Origin: JALHVH01 sp963773685
GTDB taxonomy: Bacteria; Acidobacteriota; Aminicenantia; Aminicenantales; Saccharicenantaceae
Direction: 5' to 3'
DNA length: 64,000 nucleotides
Assembly: GCA_963773685.1 (NCBI GenBank)
Contig: CAVZBY010000005.1
Location: forward strand, 446,463 to 510,462
Part shown: positions 26,112-34,238 of the stretch, in pieces
Position numbering within the stretch: position 1 is the stretch's first letter
Layout: each line of letters begins with the position of its first letter
Made by a program: the position numbers and the translations under genes
Notes under the pieces: model-generated
What the model was told of the DNA's origin: nothing
What the model saw: only the letters and a program-made list of their open reading frames with translations
The model's database searches: none

Positions 26112-27356
26112 ATGCAAAAAAAGCCTAAAACGCAGGAACATCTGAGAAAGAGCGGTTATTTAAAACCGTCACTTATTAGTGTCTATCTAGAAAAGGATTA
26201 TAGATTCTATCGATCTCGAATGGAAGGCGAGACTCTTCAGAAGCGAACGAAATATCGGCTTATAGATTTATTTTCCGGCGCAGGCGGCATGTCCTTAGGG
26301 TTTACAAAGAAGTGCGGCCATCTTTTTATGCCCATTTGGGCTAACGATTTTGACGGAGACTGCGTTAGAACCTATAACCATAACTTTGGTTCTCATTGTG
26401 TTTTAGGGGATATTAATCAGATTCTTAACTCTGACCGGAATAGGATTCCGGAAGCAGATGTGGTAATAGGCGGACCTCCTTGTCAGGGATTCAGTCTTCT
26501 GAATAAGAATAGAGAAGGAGATCCGAGAAAACAGCTATGGCGACCGTTCCTCGAAATCGTTAAGAGGGCAAACGCGCATATTTTTGTAATGGAGAATGTC
26601 CCCCAATTGCTTGGTTCGTTCGAATTTGGAGAAATAATGGGAACCGCAGAAGCTTTAGGCTTCAAAGCTTGGGCGGATGTCCTCTGTGCGGCTGATTATG
26701 GAGTTCCTCAAACTCGAAAAAGGGCCTTTATTATCGGGTGTAAAACAATTGATCCGCGACAAGTATTTCCGCCCAGGAAGACGCATTATAGTCCCTTAAG
26801 GTTCAAGAATAGCCCCAAATTCATAGATGAACAAATCGGAGAGTACATTCCTGACGCTGGGCCGTGGTGTACTGTAAGGGATGCGATAGCAGATCTGCCA
26901 AAGCCCGTCGGCACCGAAGTACGAGCAGCACCCCCTCCTCTTGACCTGCACTTTGGCCGGACTCCGACCGATATTAGCCTAGCAAGATATAAGGCTATCC
27001 CCAATGAAGGAATGAATCGGTTTGATTTACAGCGAGTTGCGCCTAAGATTACACCTCGATGTTGGATAAATAAAAAAAGCGGTGGAACGGACCTTTTCGG
27101 TCGTCTCTGGTGGGATAGACCGGCTTTTACCATACGGACCGAGTTTTACAAGCCCGAAAAAGGAAGATATCTCCATCCTGTTCAAGATCGGCCCATAACT
27201 CATAGAGAAGCGGCACGGCTCCAATCGTTTCCTGACGATTTCATTTTTACTGGTTCAAAAATTGAAATTGCTCGCCAAATAGGGAATGCGGTGCCCCCAG
27301 TTCTGGCGGCGAGGGTCGCCGACATCGTGTACCTCCTTTTGACGCTTAAGAAATAA
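26112..27356 (+). CDS. DNA (cytosine-5-)-methyltransferase
   Basis: A 414-residue C5-cytosine methylase. Motif I is LIDLFSGAGGMSLGF, motif IV GGPPCQGFS with catalytic C124, motif VI FVMENVP, motif VIII PQTRKRAFIIG, motif X RQIGNAVPPVLAAR; the target-recognition region lies between about residues 230 and 340. An ATG at 26220 (MEGETLQKR) could be the real start, since the first 36 residues are not family-like. It opens an AT-richer island and overlaps vsr by one base (TAATG). Codon and base use differ sharply from the copB gene 165 bases upstream, which points to horizontal transfer. Confidence 0.9.
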   Translation: MQKKPKTQEHLRKSGYLKPSLISVYLEKDYRFYRSRMEGETLQKRTKYRLIDLFSGAGGMSLGFTKKCGHLFMPIWANDFDGDCVRTYNHNFGSHCVLGDINQILNSDRNRIPEADVVIGGPPCQGFSLLNKNREGDPRKQLWRPFLEIVKRANAHIFVMENVPQLLGSFEFGEIMGTAEALGFKAWADVLCAADYGVPQTRKRAFIIGCKTIDPRQVFPPRKTHYSPLRFKNSPKFIDEQIGEYIPDAGPWCTVRDAIADLPKPVGTEVRAAPPPLDLHFGRTPTDISLARYKAIPNEGMNRFDLQRVAPKITPRCWINKKSGGTDLFGRLWWDRPAFTIRTEFYKPEKGRYLHPVQDRPITHREAARLQSFPDDFIFTGSKIEIARQIGNAVPPVLAARVADIVYLLLTLKK

Positions 27357-27775
27357 TGATGGACGTTTTCTCTTTGGAAAAGAGAAGCAAGATAATGAGC
27401 TCCATAAGGAGCTATGATACGCAGCCCGAATTAATAATACGTTCATTAGTTCACCGTATGGGCTATCGCTTCCGATTACGAAGTGCGTCGCTTCCAGGAA
27501 GCCCGGATATTGTCCTGCCGAGGCATAAGAAGGTGATATTCATTCACGGCTGTTTTTGGCATGGCCACCAGAAATGCAAAAGATCTAAACGACCAAATGG
27601 AAATAAGGACTTCTGGAAACGCAAACTCGACCATAATATTAATAGAGATAAGCGCCAACAAAAAGAACTGAATAAATTGGGTTGGCATTATTTGGTAGTA
27701 TGGCAATGCCAAATAAATAGGCCAGAGATGGTACGCAGGAGAATAAGACGGTTTTTAGATGGATCTTTGATATAG
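27356..27775 (+). CDS. vsr: Very short patch repair endonuclease (Vsr)
   Basis: Vsr nicks T:G mismatches that arise when 5-methylcytosine deaminates, and so protects a methylase-bearing genome. The 139-residue product has SLEKRSKIMSSIRSYDTQPE, LPGSPDIVLPRHKKVIFIHG and CFWHGHQKC. Catalytic D51 and the H64/H69/H71 cluster with zinc-type cysteines C66 and C74 can be placed. Two adjacent ATGs (27356 and 27359) are possible; the first overlaps the methylase stop. Order methylase-Vsr-nuclease is the common layout of type II systems of this kind. Confidence 0.9.
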   Translation: MMDVFSLEKRSKIMSSIRSYDTQPELIIRSLVHRMGYRFRLRSASLPGSPDIVLPRHKKVIFIHGCFWHGHQKCKRSKRPNGNKDFWKRKLDHNINRDKRQQKELNKLGWHYLVVWQCQINRPEMVRRRIRRFLDGSLI

Positions 27776-27791
27776 CGGGAGAATAATAAAC

Positions 27792-28709
27792 ATGTCAGAA
27801 AGGACTCCAGAATCAATCAATAAGAAGATTGTGGCTCTCCTAGGAAACTTTGAACGAGAACTCAAGGGAAAGAACTTACGGAAGAAGGTACAAGCGTTAA
27901 TCCCGGTATTTCACAACCTAAAGGATCTCGGCAAGTCATTAATTCCGAAAGGAATGGCAGCGGCAGCGAGAGATAGAATCCTATTCTATTTTAAGCAATT
28001 CCCAAACACGATTATATTGGGCGATGAGTTGTTCGTAGTCTCGGGTATCCAAGAATGGGCGCGTCGAGTAAGAGAGCTACGAGTCCAATTCGGGTGGCAT
28101 ATAGTAAGTGGAACTACGGCGAAGCAGATGCTTAAAGAAGGAGAATTCCCGCTTAAGGGCTTAGAGTTATCGCTCTTAAGACCTGAAAACTACCTGTTGC
28201 TGGATACTGAACAAGATCGTGATAGCGCGCATCGCTGGAATATCGCGAATGAAATCCGGAGGAAGGACAGCTCGGTTCGCGACAAAATTCTAGAATTTCT
28301 TAGGGCAAATGTCGGGAAGGCAGTTAGTGGTGAAGAACTTCGTTATGTAGCAAAAGATAAGACAGAGTGGGCGAGAAGAACTCGGGAGCTGCGTACAGAG
28401 CTTGGCTGGCCTGTCGCTACAAGGAATACGGGAATGCCCGGCTTGCCGGTCGGGGCATATGTGCTCCAAGCCGATAGACAAAGCCCTGAACACGACAGAA
28501 GGATACCAGATTCCACAAGAAGCTCAGTCCTTAGGAGAGATGGATATAGATGCACGAAATGCACGTGGGCTCACTCTGAATGGAATGAATCTGATCCGAG
28601 AGCGTTAGAATTACATCATATAAAATACCACGTAAAAGGCGGGGATAACTTAGAAGAGAACCTTATTACGCTATGCACGAAGTGTCACGACCAGGCGCAT
28701 CGTAGATAG
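27792..28709 (+). CDS. HNH endonuclease with duplicated N-terminal domain, probable restriction enzyme
   Basis: A 305-residue protein ending in an HNH nuclease: RRDGYRCTKCTWAHSEWN, then LELHHIKYHVKGGDNLEENL and LCTKCHDQAH, with paired CxxC zinc ligands and the catalytic HH. The N-terminal two thirds hold two copies of a helix-rich unit: RDRILFYFKQFPNTIILGDE with EWARRVRELRVQFGWHIVSG, and RDKILEFLRANVGKAVSGEE with EWARRTRELRTELGWPVATR. These look like winged-helix DNA-binding modules. Next to a cytosine methylase and Vsr, it should be the cutting partner of a type II restriction system; the target site is unknown. Confidence 0.8.
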   Translation: MSERTPESINKKIVALLGNFERELKGKNLRKKVQALIPVFHNLKDLGKSLIPKGMAAAARDRILFYFKQFPNTIILGDELFVVSGIQEWARRVRELRVQFGWHIVSGTTAKQMLKEGEFPLKGLELSLLRPENYLLLDTEQDRDSAHRWNIANEIRRKDSSVRDKILEFLRANVGKAVSGEELRYVAKDKTEWARRTRELRTELGWPVATRNTGMPGLPVGAYVLQADRQSPEHDRRIPDSTRSSVLRRDGYRCTKCTWAHSEWNESDPRALELHHIKYHVKGGDNLEENLITLCTKCHDQAHRR

Positions 28710-28741
28710 TAGATAATTGATGCGGCTGTCGTCAAAGAAGC

Positions 28742-29023
28742 TTGAGAAAAGAAGACGACCCGGTCGAGATTCCCATCGAGGGGACACTGGACCTTCATAC
28801 CTTCAAGCCCTCGGACGTTAAGGACCTCGTCCCTGAGTACCTCAGGGAGTGCGCCGCGAAGGGAATCCTAAGGGTTCGCGTGGTCCACGGGAAGGGGACC
28901 GGCGCGCTGGCGCGGACGGTCCACTCAGTACTCGGGAAGATGCCCGAGGTCGCGTCCTTCGAGCTCGCCGGCCCGGACGAGGGTGCCTGGGGTGCGACCA
29001 TCGTCCTGCTGAAGGTCCCATGA
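28742..29023 (+). CDS. Smr domain protein
   Basis: A 93-residue stand-alone Smr (small MutS-related) domain, with the two defining motifs TLDLHTFKPSDVKDLV and VVHGKGTGALARTV. Smr domains nick DNA or RNA; stand-alone short forms in bacteria have been linked to RNA or ribosome quality control. The start is a TTG at 28742, 32 bases after the AT-rich island ends, so the island inserted right in front of this gene and may have replaced its promoter. Its stop overlaps the next start (ATGA). Confidence 0.8.
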   Translation: MRKEDDPVEIPIEGTLDLHTFKPSDVKDLVPEYLRECAAKGILRVRVVHGKGTGALARTVHSVLGKMPEVASFELAGPDEGAWGATIVLLKVP

Positions 29024-30033
29024 TCTCCTGGCGTTCCGTCCTCCGGGCCGATCCTACGGACTGGCTTCTCGAAAAAGAGAACCCTGGTGTCCGCGTCCTG
29101 GCCCTGACCAGGATCCTGGATCGCCCGCCCGATGATCCTGAAGTTGAAGGATCAAGGCGCGACATTATGTGCGTGGGGACTGTCCCCAAGCTCCTGGCCG
29201 GACAGCGTCCCCAAGGGTGCTGGGGGCTTCCCGACGACTTCTACGCGGCTAAATACAAAGGGACGGTCTGGCAATTAATCATCCTGGCCGAGCTCGGCGC
29301 CGACGGCCGTGATGAACGGATCCGCAAGGCCTGCGAATTCATTCTTAAAAACTCTCAGGATTCCGAGAGCGGCGGCTTTTCGTTTCATAGGAGCGCCAAA
29401 AGGGGCGGGGGCCGCCAAAGCGGAGTGATCCCCTGCCTTACCGGCAATATGGTCTGGAGCCTGATCCGGCTGGGTATGTCCGCTGATCCTCGGGTAAGAC
29501 TCGGGATCGATTGGATCGCCCGGTATCAGCGGTTCGATGACGGGGCCTCGCGGGCTCCCAAGGGTCCGGCCTATAACAGCTGGCCTCAGTGCTGGGGGAA
29601 GCATTCCTGCCACATGGGGGTCGTCAAGGCGCTCAAGGCCCTGGCGGCCGTTCCTGAGAAAGACCGCACGCCGGAAATTGAAAAGACGACCCGGAACAGC
29701 GTCGATTATCTGCTGAAGCATCACATCCATAAAAAGAGCCACGACCTGGGTTCGATATCGAAACCGGGCTGGCTGAGGATGGGGTTCCCGTGGATGTACC
29801 AGACGGATATTCTGGAGATCCTGGATATCATGACCGGCCTCGGCTGTCGGGATCCGCGTATGCGCGAAGCCGTCGACATTCTGATCTCGAAGCAGGACGC
29901 CCAGGGCCGCTGGACGCTCGAGAACACCTTCAACGGACGCTTCCGGACGAACATCGAACGGAAGGGAGCGCCGAGCAAATGGGTGACGGCGCACGCCCTG
30001 GCGGTGCTGAAGCTCTATTTCGGCGGGGCTTGA
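29020..30033 (+). CDS. Alpha/alpha-toroid (terpene cyclase-like) repeat protein
   Basis: A 337-residue protein with (alpha/alpha) barrel repeats of the prenyltransferase/squalene-cyclase superfamily: PQGCWGLPDDFYAAKYKGTV, ILKNSQDSESGGFSFH, PCLTGNMVWSLIRLGM, ILISKQDAQGRWTLENTFNG and KWVTAHALAVLKLYFGGA. No DxDD or DCTAE-type cyclase acid motif is seen, so catalysis is unproven; several cysteines and histidines (CWGKHSCHMGV) could bind metal. Such proteins are often mislabelled in databases. It overlaps smr. Its last 60 bases are duplicated downstream at 31451-31510. Confidence 0.75.
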   Translation: MISWRSVLRADPTDWLLEKENPGVRVLALTRILDRPPDDPEVEGSRRDIMCVGTVPKLLAGQRPQGCWGLPDDFYAAKYKGTVWQLIILAELGADGRDERIRKACEFILKNSQDSESGGFSFHRSAKRGGGRQSGVIPCLTGNMVWSLIRLGMSADPRVRLGIDWIARYQRFDDGASRAPKGPAYNSWPQCWGKHSCHMGVVKALKALAAVPEKDRTPEIEKTTRNSVDYLLKHHIHKKSHDLGSISKPGWLRMGFPWMYQTDILEILDIMTGLGCRDPRMREAVDILISKQDAQGRWTLENTFNGRFRTNIERKGAPSKWVTAHALAVLKLYFGGA

Positions 30034-30038
30034 GCCGC
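29979..30038 (+). repeat. Direct repeat, copy A: 3' end of toroid gene
   Basis: Begins ATGGGTGACGGCGCACGCCC. By direct count 53 of 60 bases are identical to 31451-31510 in the same orientation. Here it encodes the last 17 codons and stop of the toroid gene. The two copies bracket two toxin-antitoxin modules. Confidence 0.85.
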
Positions 30039-30103
30039 CGCGCGCGTCGTTTATTGCGAGAATCTTCGGAGCCGTCCCGCGTCTAAGTAATTGGGAAAGC
30101 CCC

Positions 30104-30144
30104 TTGACGGAAAGACGGAGGGAGTATATATAAATAATATATAC
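30104..30144 (+). promoter_or_regulatory. Promoter and palindromic operator of the first toxin-antitoxin pair
   Basis: TTGACG (30104-30109), a 17-base spacer and TATATA (30127-30132) make a good promoter. A perfect inverted repeat, GTATATAT (30124-30131) and ATATATAC (30137-30144) with a 5-base spacer, covers the -10 box. This is the expected site for autorepression by the antitoxin or the complex. Confidence 0.7.
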
Positions 30145-30159
30145 TTTTGGAGGGCCGAT

Positions 30160-30387
30160 ATGAAGACCGCCAAGCTCTTCCGCAACGGGCAAAGCCAGGC
30201 CGTGCGCCTGCCCAAGGAGTTTCGTTTCGAAGGGGAGTTCGTTTACATCAAGAAATCCGGGAACGCCATTGTTCTGCTCCCGGCCAAGGGCGCCTGGGAT
30301 TCGCTCGTTGGGAGCCTGGATAAGTTCTCGGAAGATTTCATGACGGAGCGCGGCCAACCGAATTCCCAGGACCGCGAGGCGCTGTGA
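30160..30387 (+). CDS. vapB: VapB-type antitoxin (AbrB/SpoVT fold)
   Basis: A 75-residue antitoxin. KTAKLFRNGQSQAVRLPKEF is the swapped-hairpin DNA-binding signature of VapB proteins, followed by FVYIKKSGNAIVLLPAK and an acidic, flexible C-terminal tail that would block the toxin. GGAGGG ends 5 bases before the ATG. Its stop shares a base with the toxin start (TGATG). It should repress its own promoter through the palindrome at 30124-30144. Confidence 0.85.
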   Translation: MKTAKLFRNGQSQAVRLPKEFRFEGEFVYIKKSGNAIVLLPAKGAWDSLVGSLDKFSEDFMTERGQPNSQDREAL

Positions 30388-30788
30388 TGCGCTTCATGCT
30401 CGACACCGACTCCTGTATCGCCCTGATCAAACGAAAGCCGGCCAAAGCTCTACGCAGGTTTCTCTCCCTCGCGCCCGGCGAAATCGGGATTTCGGCGATC
30501 ACGCTGGCCGAATTGCGGTTCGGCGTCGCTAAAAGCGCTCAAAGAGAGAGGAATAGCCAGGCTTTGGATGAATTCATCATCCCCCTGGAGATCGCTGATT
30601 TCGATGAAGCGGCCGCTGACGCCTATGGGAAGGTCCGGGCTACGCTCGAAGCGGCGGGCACGCCCATCGGCCCCTTCGACACACAGATCGGTGCTCACGC
30701 CATCAGCCTGGGCGCGGTCCTCGTGACTCACAACACCCGGGAGTTCAGCAGGATTCCCGGCCTCGCCCTTGAGGATTGGCTCGCCTAA
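30387..30788 (+). CDS. vapC: VapC toxin, PIN-domain ribonuclease
   Basis: A 133-residue PIN nuclease that cleaves RNA when the antitoxin is lost. Acidic active-site residues are D6/D8 (MLDTDSCIALI), E42 (ITLAELRFG) and D98 (GPFDTQIGAHA), with the usual VTHNTREFSRIPGLALEDW end. A GTG three bases upstream of the chosen ATG is an alternative start. Paired with an AbrB-fold antitoxin. Confidence 0.88.
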   Translation: MRFMLDTDSCIALIKRKPAKALRRFLSLAPGEIGISAITLAELRFGVAKSAQRERNSQALDEFIIPLEIADFDEAAADAYGKVRATLEAAGTPIGPFDTQIGAHAISLGAVLVTHNTREFSRIPGLALEDWLA

Positions 30789-30798
30789 AGGCCATCGC

Positions 30799-30827
30799 TT
30801 GACATGATATCAGTCGAGTGATATACA
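30799..30827 (+). promoter_or_regulatory. Promoter of the second toxin-antitoxin pair
   Basis: TTGACA (30799-30804), 17-base spacer, TATACA (30822-30827). The spacer contains the palindrome TGATATCA and a repeated TGATAT, candidate binding sites for the ribbon-helix-helix antitoxin. The ATG is at 30847, with AGAGG at 30835-30839. Confidence 0.65.
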
Positions 30828-30846
30828 TAATTTCAGAGGCTCGGCC

Positions 30847-31089
30847 ATGATCAGAAGCATTATCTCCATCACCCGGGATGATAAAGATTGGCTTGATTGT
30901 TACGGTCGCCGCCATAAGATCTCGAGCGCTGAGCTCGTGCGGCGGGCGATCAAGGAGTACCGTGCCCGCGTCGAACGACGGAATCTGCAGACGGTCATCA
31001 GAGAAACCGCCGGCAAGTGGAAGTCCGTCAGGGGCGACAGCCAGAAGCTGGTGGAAAGCATGCGCAAGGAATGGGAACGTTCCCGATGA
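30847..31089 (+). CDS. Ribbon-helix-helix antitoxin (CopG-like)
   Basis: An 80-residue protein: MIRSIISITRDDKDWLDCYG forms the strand and first helix of a ribbon-helix-helix domain, and ISSAELVRRAIKEYRARVE the second. The basic C-terminal half (KWKSVRGDSQKLVESMRKEW) would wrap the toxin. Its stop overlaps the start of a PIN toxin (ATGA), the usual layout. The antitoxin fold differs from that of the neighbouring VapB. Confidence 0.8.
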   Translation: MIRSIISITRDDKDWLDCYGRRHKISSAELVRRAIKEYRARVERRNLQTVIRETAGKWKSVRGDSQKLVESMRKEWERSR

Positions 31090-31451
31090 AGGCCGTCTAT
31101 CTCCTAGATTCGGCCGTTCTCATCGATCACCTCCGGGGCATAAGCCCGGCCACCGACTGGCTTCGTGGACTCAAGGAGGCGGAAGCTGTCATCTCAGTGA
31201 TCACGCGCGCCGAGGTTCTTGCCGGGGGGGAGATAGCCGCCTTCGAGCTATGCGAACAATTCGCGTGCCTGCCTTTGACGAAAGAAACGGCCGATCACGC
31301 CGCCGGTCTTCGTCGGGCGAACGGCTGGAAGCTCCCGGACGCCTTCCAAGCCGCGTTGGCTATCGACCACGGCCTTAGGCTGGTGACCCGAAACAGCAGG
31401 GATTTCTCCGAGAAAAAGCACGCTTTCGCGCTCATCCCCTATAAGCTGTGA
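31086..31451 (+). CDS. PIN-domain toxin (VapC-like), second pair
   Basis: A 121-residue PIN ribonuclease. Active-site acids are D8 (LLDSAVLIDHL), E43 (TRAEVLAGG), D85 (KLPDAFQAALA) and D106 (TRNSRDFSE). It is only distantly like the VapC at 30387-30788, so the two pairs are not recent duplicates. The stop codon TGA at 31449-31451 runs straight into copy B of the toroid-gene repeat. Confidence 0.85.
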   Translation: MKAVYLLDSAVLIDHLRGISPATDWLRGLKEAEAVISVITRAEVLAGGEIAAFELCEQFACLPLTKETADHAAGLRRANGWKLPDAFQAALAIDHGLRLVTRNSRDFSEKKHAFALIPYKL

Positions 31452-31510
31452 TGGGTGACGGCGCACGTCCTGGCGGCGCTAAAGCTCTGTTTGAGCGGGG
31501 CTTGCGCCGC
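31451..31510 (+). repeat. Direct repeat, copy B: relic of a toroid-gene 3' end
   Basis: 53 of 60 bases match 29979-30038. Read in the corresponding frame it encodes WVTAHVLAALKLCLSGA, against WVTAHALAVLKLYFGGA in the intact gene, so it is a real but displaced gene end. Nothing upstream of it resembles the rest of that gene. Confidence 0.8.
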
Positions 31511-31531
31511 GGGCTTCTCGCTCTCCCGCGG

Positions 31532-32176
31532 TTACTTCTTCAGTAGTTTGAACGCGCAATCCCAATTGTTCGTCTGGATGGCGTTCTGTATGTAGATCAG
31601 GGCGAGAGGCTCCAGAAGCCGAGCCGCCTCGAGCTTGCCCATATCCACGACCCCCCAGCCGAATTCGCGGCAGATGCCGGCAACGGTCTTCCTGGCGGCG
31701 GGGTCGTCTCCACAGATGAACATGTCGGGGGGCCCGCCCGGGAAAGACGGTTTGTACATATGGGCGTGATTGACCGTGTTGAAGGCCTTGACGACCTTGG
31801 CCTTCGGCAGCCAGCGCTGGACCTGCTCGCTTGCCGAGTCATCGCCCGAGACCGCCAGTCCGGGCAGAGCGTTCGGCTTGACGTGCAGAGGGTTGGTCGT
31901 GTCGACGACCACCTTGCCGGCGAGATTTCCCGGGCCGGCCAGCCGGATGGCATTCTCCGCTCCTGTCCATCGGATCGCGAAAACGGCCATCTCGCCGAAG
32001 GCGGCCGCCTCGGCGAACGTCCCCGCCGAAGCCTTTTTCCCCGCCTTCGCCAGCCAGGCCTTGATCTCGGCCTTGGCCGGAGTCCGACTGCCCATCTTGA
32101 CCTCATGGCCCAGGCCGATGAATCCCAGCCCCAGGTCCTGGCCCACGCCTCCCGATCCGAGGATGCCGATTCGCAT
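31532..32176 (-). CDS. F420-dependent NADP oxidoreductase-like (NPD) protein
   Basis: A 214-residue Rossmann protein starting MRIGILGSGGVGQDLGLGFI, the dinucleotide-binding loop, with HEVKMGSRTPAKAEI placing the 2'-phosphate-binding serine/arginine after strand 2 and VVVDTTNPLHV as strand 4. This is the family of F420H2:NADP oxidoreductase and its many NADP-only relatives. AAGGAGGG precedes the ATG at 32176. The upstream ATG in frame (32203) lacks a ribosome site. Physiological substrate not known. Confidence 0.8.
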   Translation of the reverse strand: MRIGILGSGGVGQDLGLGFIGLGHEVKMGSRTPAKAEIKAWLAKAGKKASAGTFAEAAAFGEMAVFAIRWTGAENAIRLAGPGNLAGKVVVDTTNPLHVKPNALPGLAVSGDDSASEQVQRWLPKAKVVKAFNTVNHAHMYKPSFPGGPPDMFICGDDPAARKTVAGICREFGWGVVDMGKLEAARLLEPLALIYIQNAIQTNNWDCAFKLLKK

Positions 32177-32273
32177 GGTTCCCTCCTTGCTAACGGACAC
32201 CAATATTGTGGCAGGAGTTCAAGGACCGGTCAAATGGGCGCTCGCTCCGGCCGGCAGCGGAGCTCTGCGGGCC

Positions 32274-33170
32274 TCAGACGAACGAGCTTTCGTCGTAGCC
32301 GATCTTGATGAGCTCGATCTTTTCCGGGTCCGCGGTGCCGAGATGGTATTTCGTGTCGGCGATGGCGATATGTTTGGCCGGCGGATTGAGGGGCCGGTCG
32401 TCGCCGAAATAGTCCTTGCGGATGCCCTCGATGATGCGCAGGCCCGTGGCGTCCACGGCCACCGGGTCGAACCCGAGCATCAGACCATGGTATTTCCAGA
32501 CGTACTTGGGGTTGAAGCTGTGGGGACCGAAGCTGTGGAACTGGGGCGTGAACATTACCAGGACGTTCAGGCGGGTCTTGCCCTTGATGATCGGGAGGTC
32601 CCAGATCGAGGCCAGGTCGGCGCAGGAATCGGGGTGGATGGTGATGGGCTCGGGAATGAACATGATGTAGTTCTTGATGAGCGAGCCGACCCCCGCCCAA
32701 TGGTGGGAGCGCATCGGCCGGGCGTTGATGAGGGCCGTCGCCTTCTGGAAGATGGGATTCTGAAGGACGCCCAGGTCGTCGACGGCGATATTGGATTCCT
32801 TGACTCCGGCTTCCATGATCCTCGTCTTGAGGGCGTTCTCGACCTGGGCCGTCGTGCGCAGGTAATTCCACCGGTTGTTCTTGATGCCGACGACGTCGCT
32901 CGGCTTGATGAGCGTCTTCCAGGCGGACTGTGGGTCCGGCTTGCCTGTGAGCGCCTTGATGCCCGTATCGAGCATCTCCTGGACGACGGCTGGCTTGGGC
33001 AGTCCGTTCTCGTCCAGGACGTCGAGGTTGCGCACCAGGATGACCCGGCTCTTGGCCGGCGCCGGGGCGGCGGCTTGTTCCATTCCGCGGACCAGCAGAG
33101 GCGCCGTCAGCGCGGCTGCCGACGCGCCCTTGATGAATTGCCTACGGCTCATCGAACGTCTGGACTTCAT
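32274..33170 (-). CDS. DUF362 protein, Tat-exported
   Basis: A 298-residue protein with a twin-arginine leader (SRRSMSRRQFIKGASAAALT), so it is folded, probably with cofactor, before export. The DUF362 core is recognisable: DVVGIKNNRWNYLRTTAQVE, IAVDDLGVLQ and FDPVAVDATGLRIIEGIRKD. The family is often annotated as an iron-sulfur cluster protein, but no cysteine cluster is visible here. It follows the DUF6599 gene after 13 bases on the same strand and probably shares its transcript. Confidence 0.8.
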   Translation of the reverse strand: MKSRRSMSRRQFIKGASAAALTAPLLVRGMEQAAAPAPAKSRVILVRNLDVLDENGLPKPAVVQEMLDTGIKALTGKPDPQSAWKTLIKPSDVVGIKNNRWNYLRTTAQVENALKTRIMEAGVKESNIAVDDLGVLQNPIFQKATALINARPMRSHHWAGVGSLIKNYIMFIPEPITIHPDSCADLASIWDLPIIKGKTRLNVLVMFTPQFHSFGPHSFNPKYVWKYHGLMLGFDPVAVDATGLRIIEGIRKDYFGDDRPLNPPAKHIAIADTKYHLGTADPEKIELIKIGYDESSFV

Positions 33171-33183
33171 CGGTTCCTCCCTT

Positions 33184-34090
33184 CTAGGGTTTGACTCTCG
33201 CTAGGGCGTCCCGGACTGTAGCGGCATCGGGGGCGCCGAGAACCACGCTGACACGGGCGCCTTGGATTCCGACCCCGGCCCAGCGGTTGTCGCCGAGCGC
33301 TCGCATCCCCTCCGCGGCACCGCTCAATATGTCTCGCCGGAAGCGGGCGGCGGCGGTCTCGGCCCGTCCTGCCTCCGGGTACTGGATAAGCAGGAGGAAA
33401 TAGGTTGCTCCCTCCCGCCGGTACTTGGCCAGGGCGACGGGCGTATCCTTTTCGATGTTCAGAACGTTGTCGTTGGACACGAAATGAAAGGTATTCACCC
33501 AGATATAGTGATGGAAATAGCGGACGGACTCGGGTATCAGGCCATCGGCCGGGAGCCGGTCGAGGATGGGAGGCAGGGGGCCCTCGTTCGGGATGGCGCC
33601 GGCGATCGCGCGGCCCAGCCCGAAGACGATGTCCTTCGTGGAGGGCGCTTCTGGATAAGCAAGGATAGAAACGTAATAGCGGTCTTTCCAGAAGGTCAGG
33701 AGCCCTGCGGCATATTCACTGCCCTGGCCGATGGCCGCTATCGAGGGTCTCCCGCGAATGGGCGAAGACGCCGAAGGCGTCGTAGGACGAGCCCATATCG
33801 AAGATGTCGACGGTGATCTCGCGCTCGAGGGCGTCCACATACTTCACCGATAGGGCGCTCTTGAAATTGTAGGAGATATAGAGCTCGGCCCCGCCGTCGA
33901 TGTAGGTCGAGAGGGTCTCGGGCGCATAGATCGCGGGGGGCCCGGCCTTCTTCCAGACGTCGATCGTCCCCGGCAGGACCTTATCGAATTCGCTGACGGT
34001 TTCGGGCATGGCGGTCATCCTCGTGAGCGCGAGCGCGGCCAGGATGAGGACGAAGACACCGGCGGGCCCGCGAGTCTCTAGTTTCGACAA
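33184..34090 (-). CDS. DUF6599-like exported protein, one apparent frameshift
   Basis: Starts with a signal segment (GVFVLILAALALTRMTAMPE), continues IYAPETLSTYIDGGAELYIS and ITVDIFDMGSSYDAFGVFAH, then shifts frame near 33750. The other frame carries GQGSEYAAGLLTFWKDRYYV, ESVRYFHHYIWVNTFHFVSN and a final VSVVLGAPDAATVRDAL. The YIDGGAELY motif with the following GSSYDAFGVF is the mark of the DUF6599 family, whose function is unknown. It often accompanies DUF362 genes, as here. Confidence 0.7.
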
Positions 34091-34238
34091 TGAAATCCTC
34101 CTACGTCATCCGTCATGGTAGCAAAACGAAGCGATAATTGAAAGGCCGGCGGACGCCAGGCGGCAACGGGAGAAATCTCCGTTGCTTGTCCACCCCCCTT
34201 TCTTTTACAATGACGATGTCTCCGTGGGAGGAATAACC

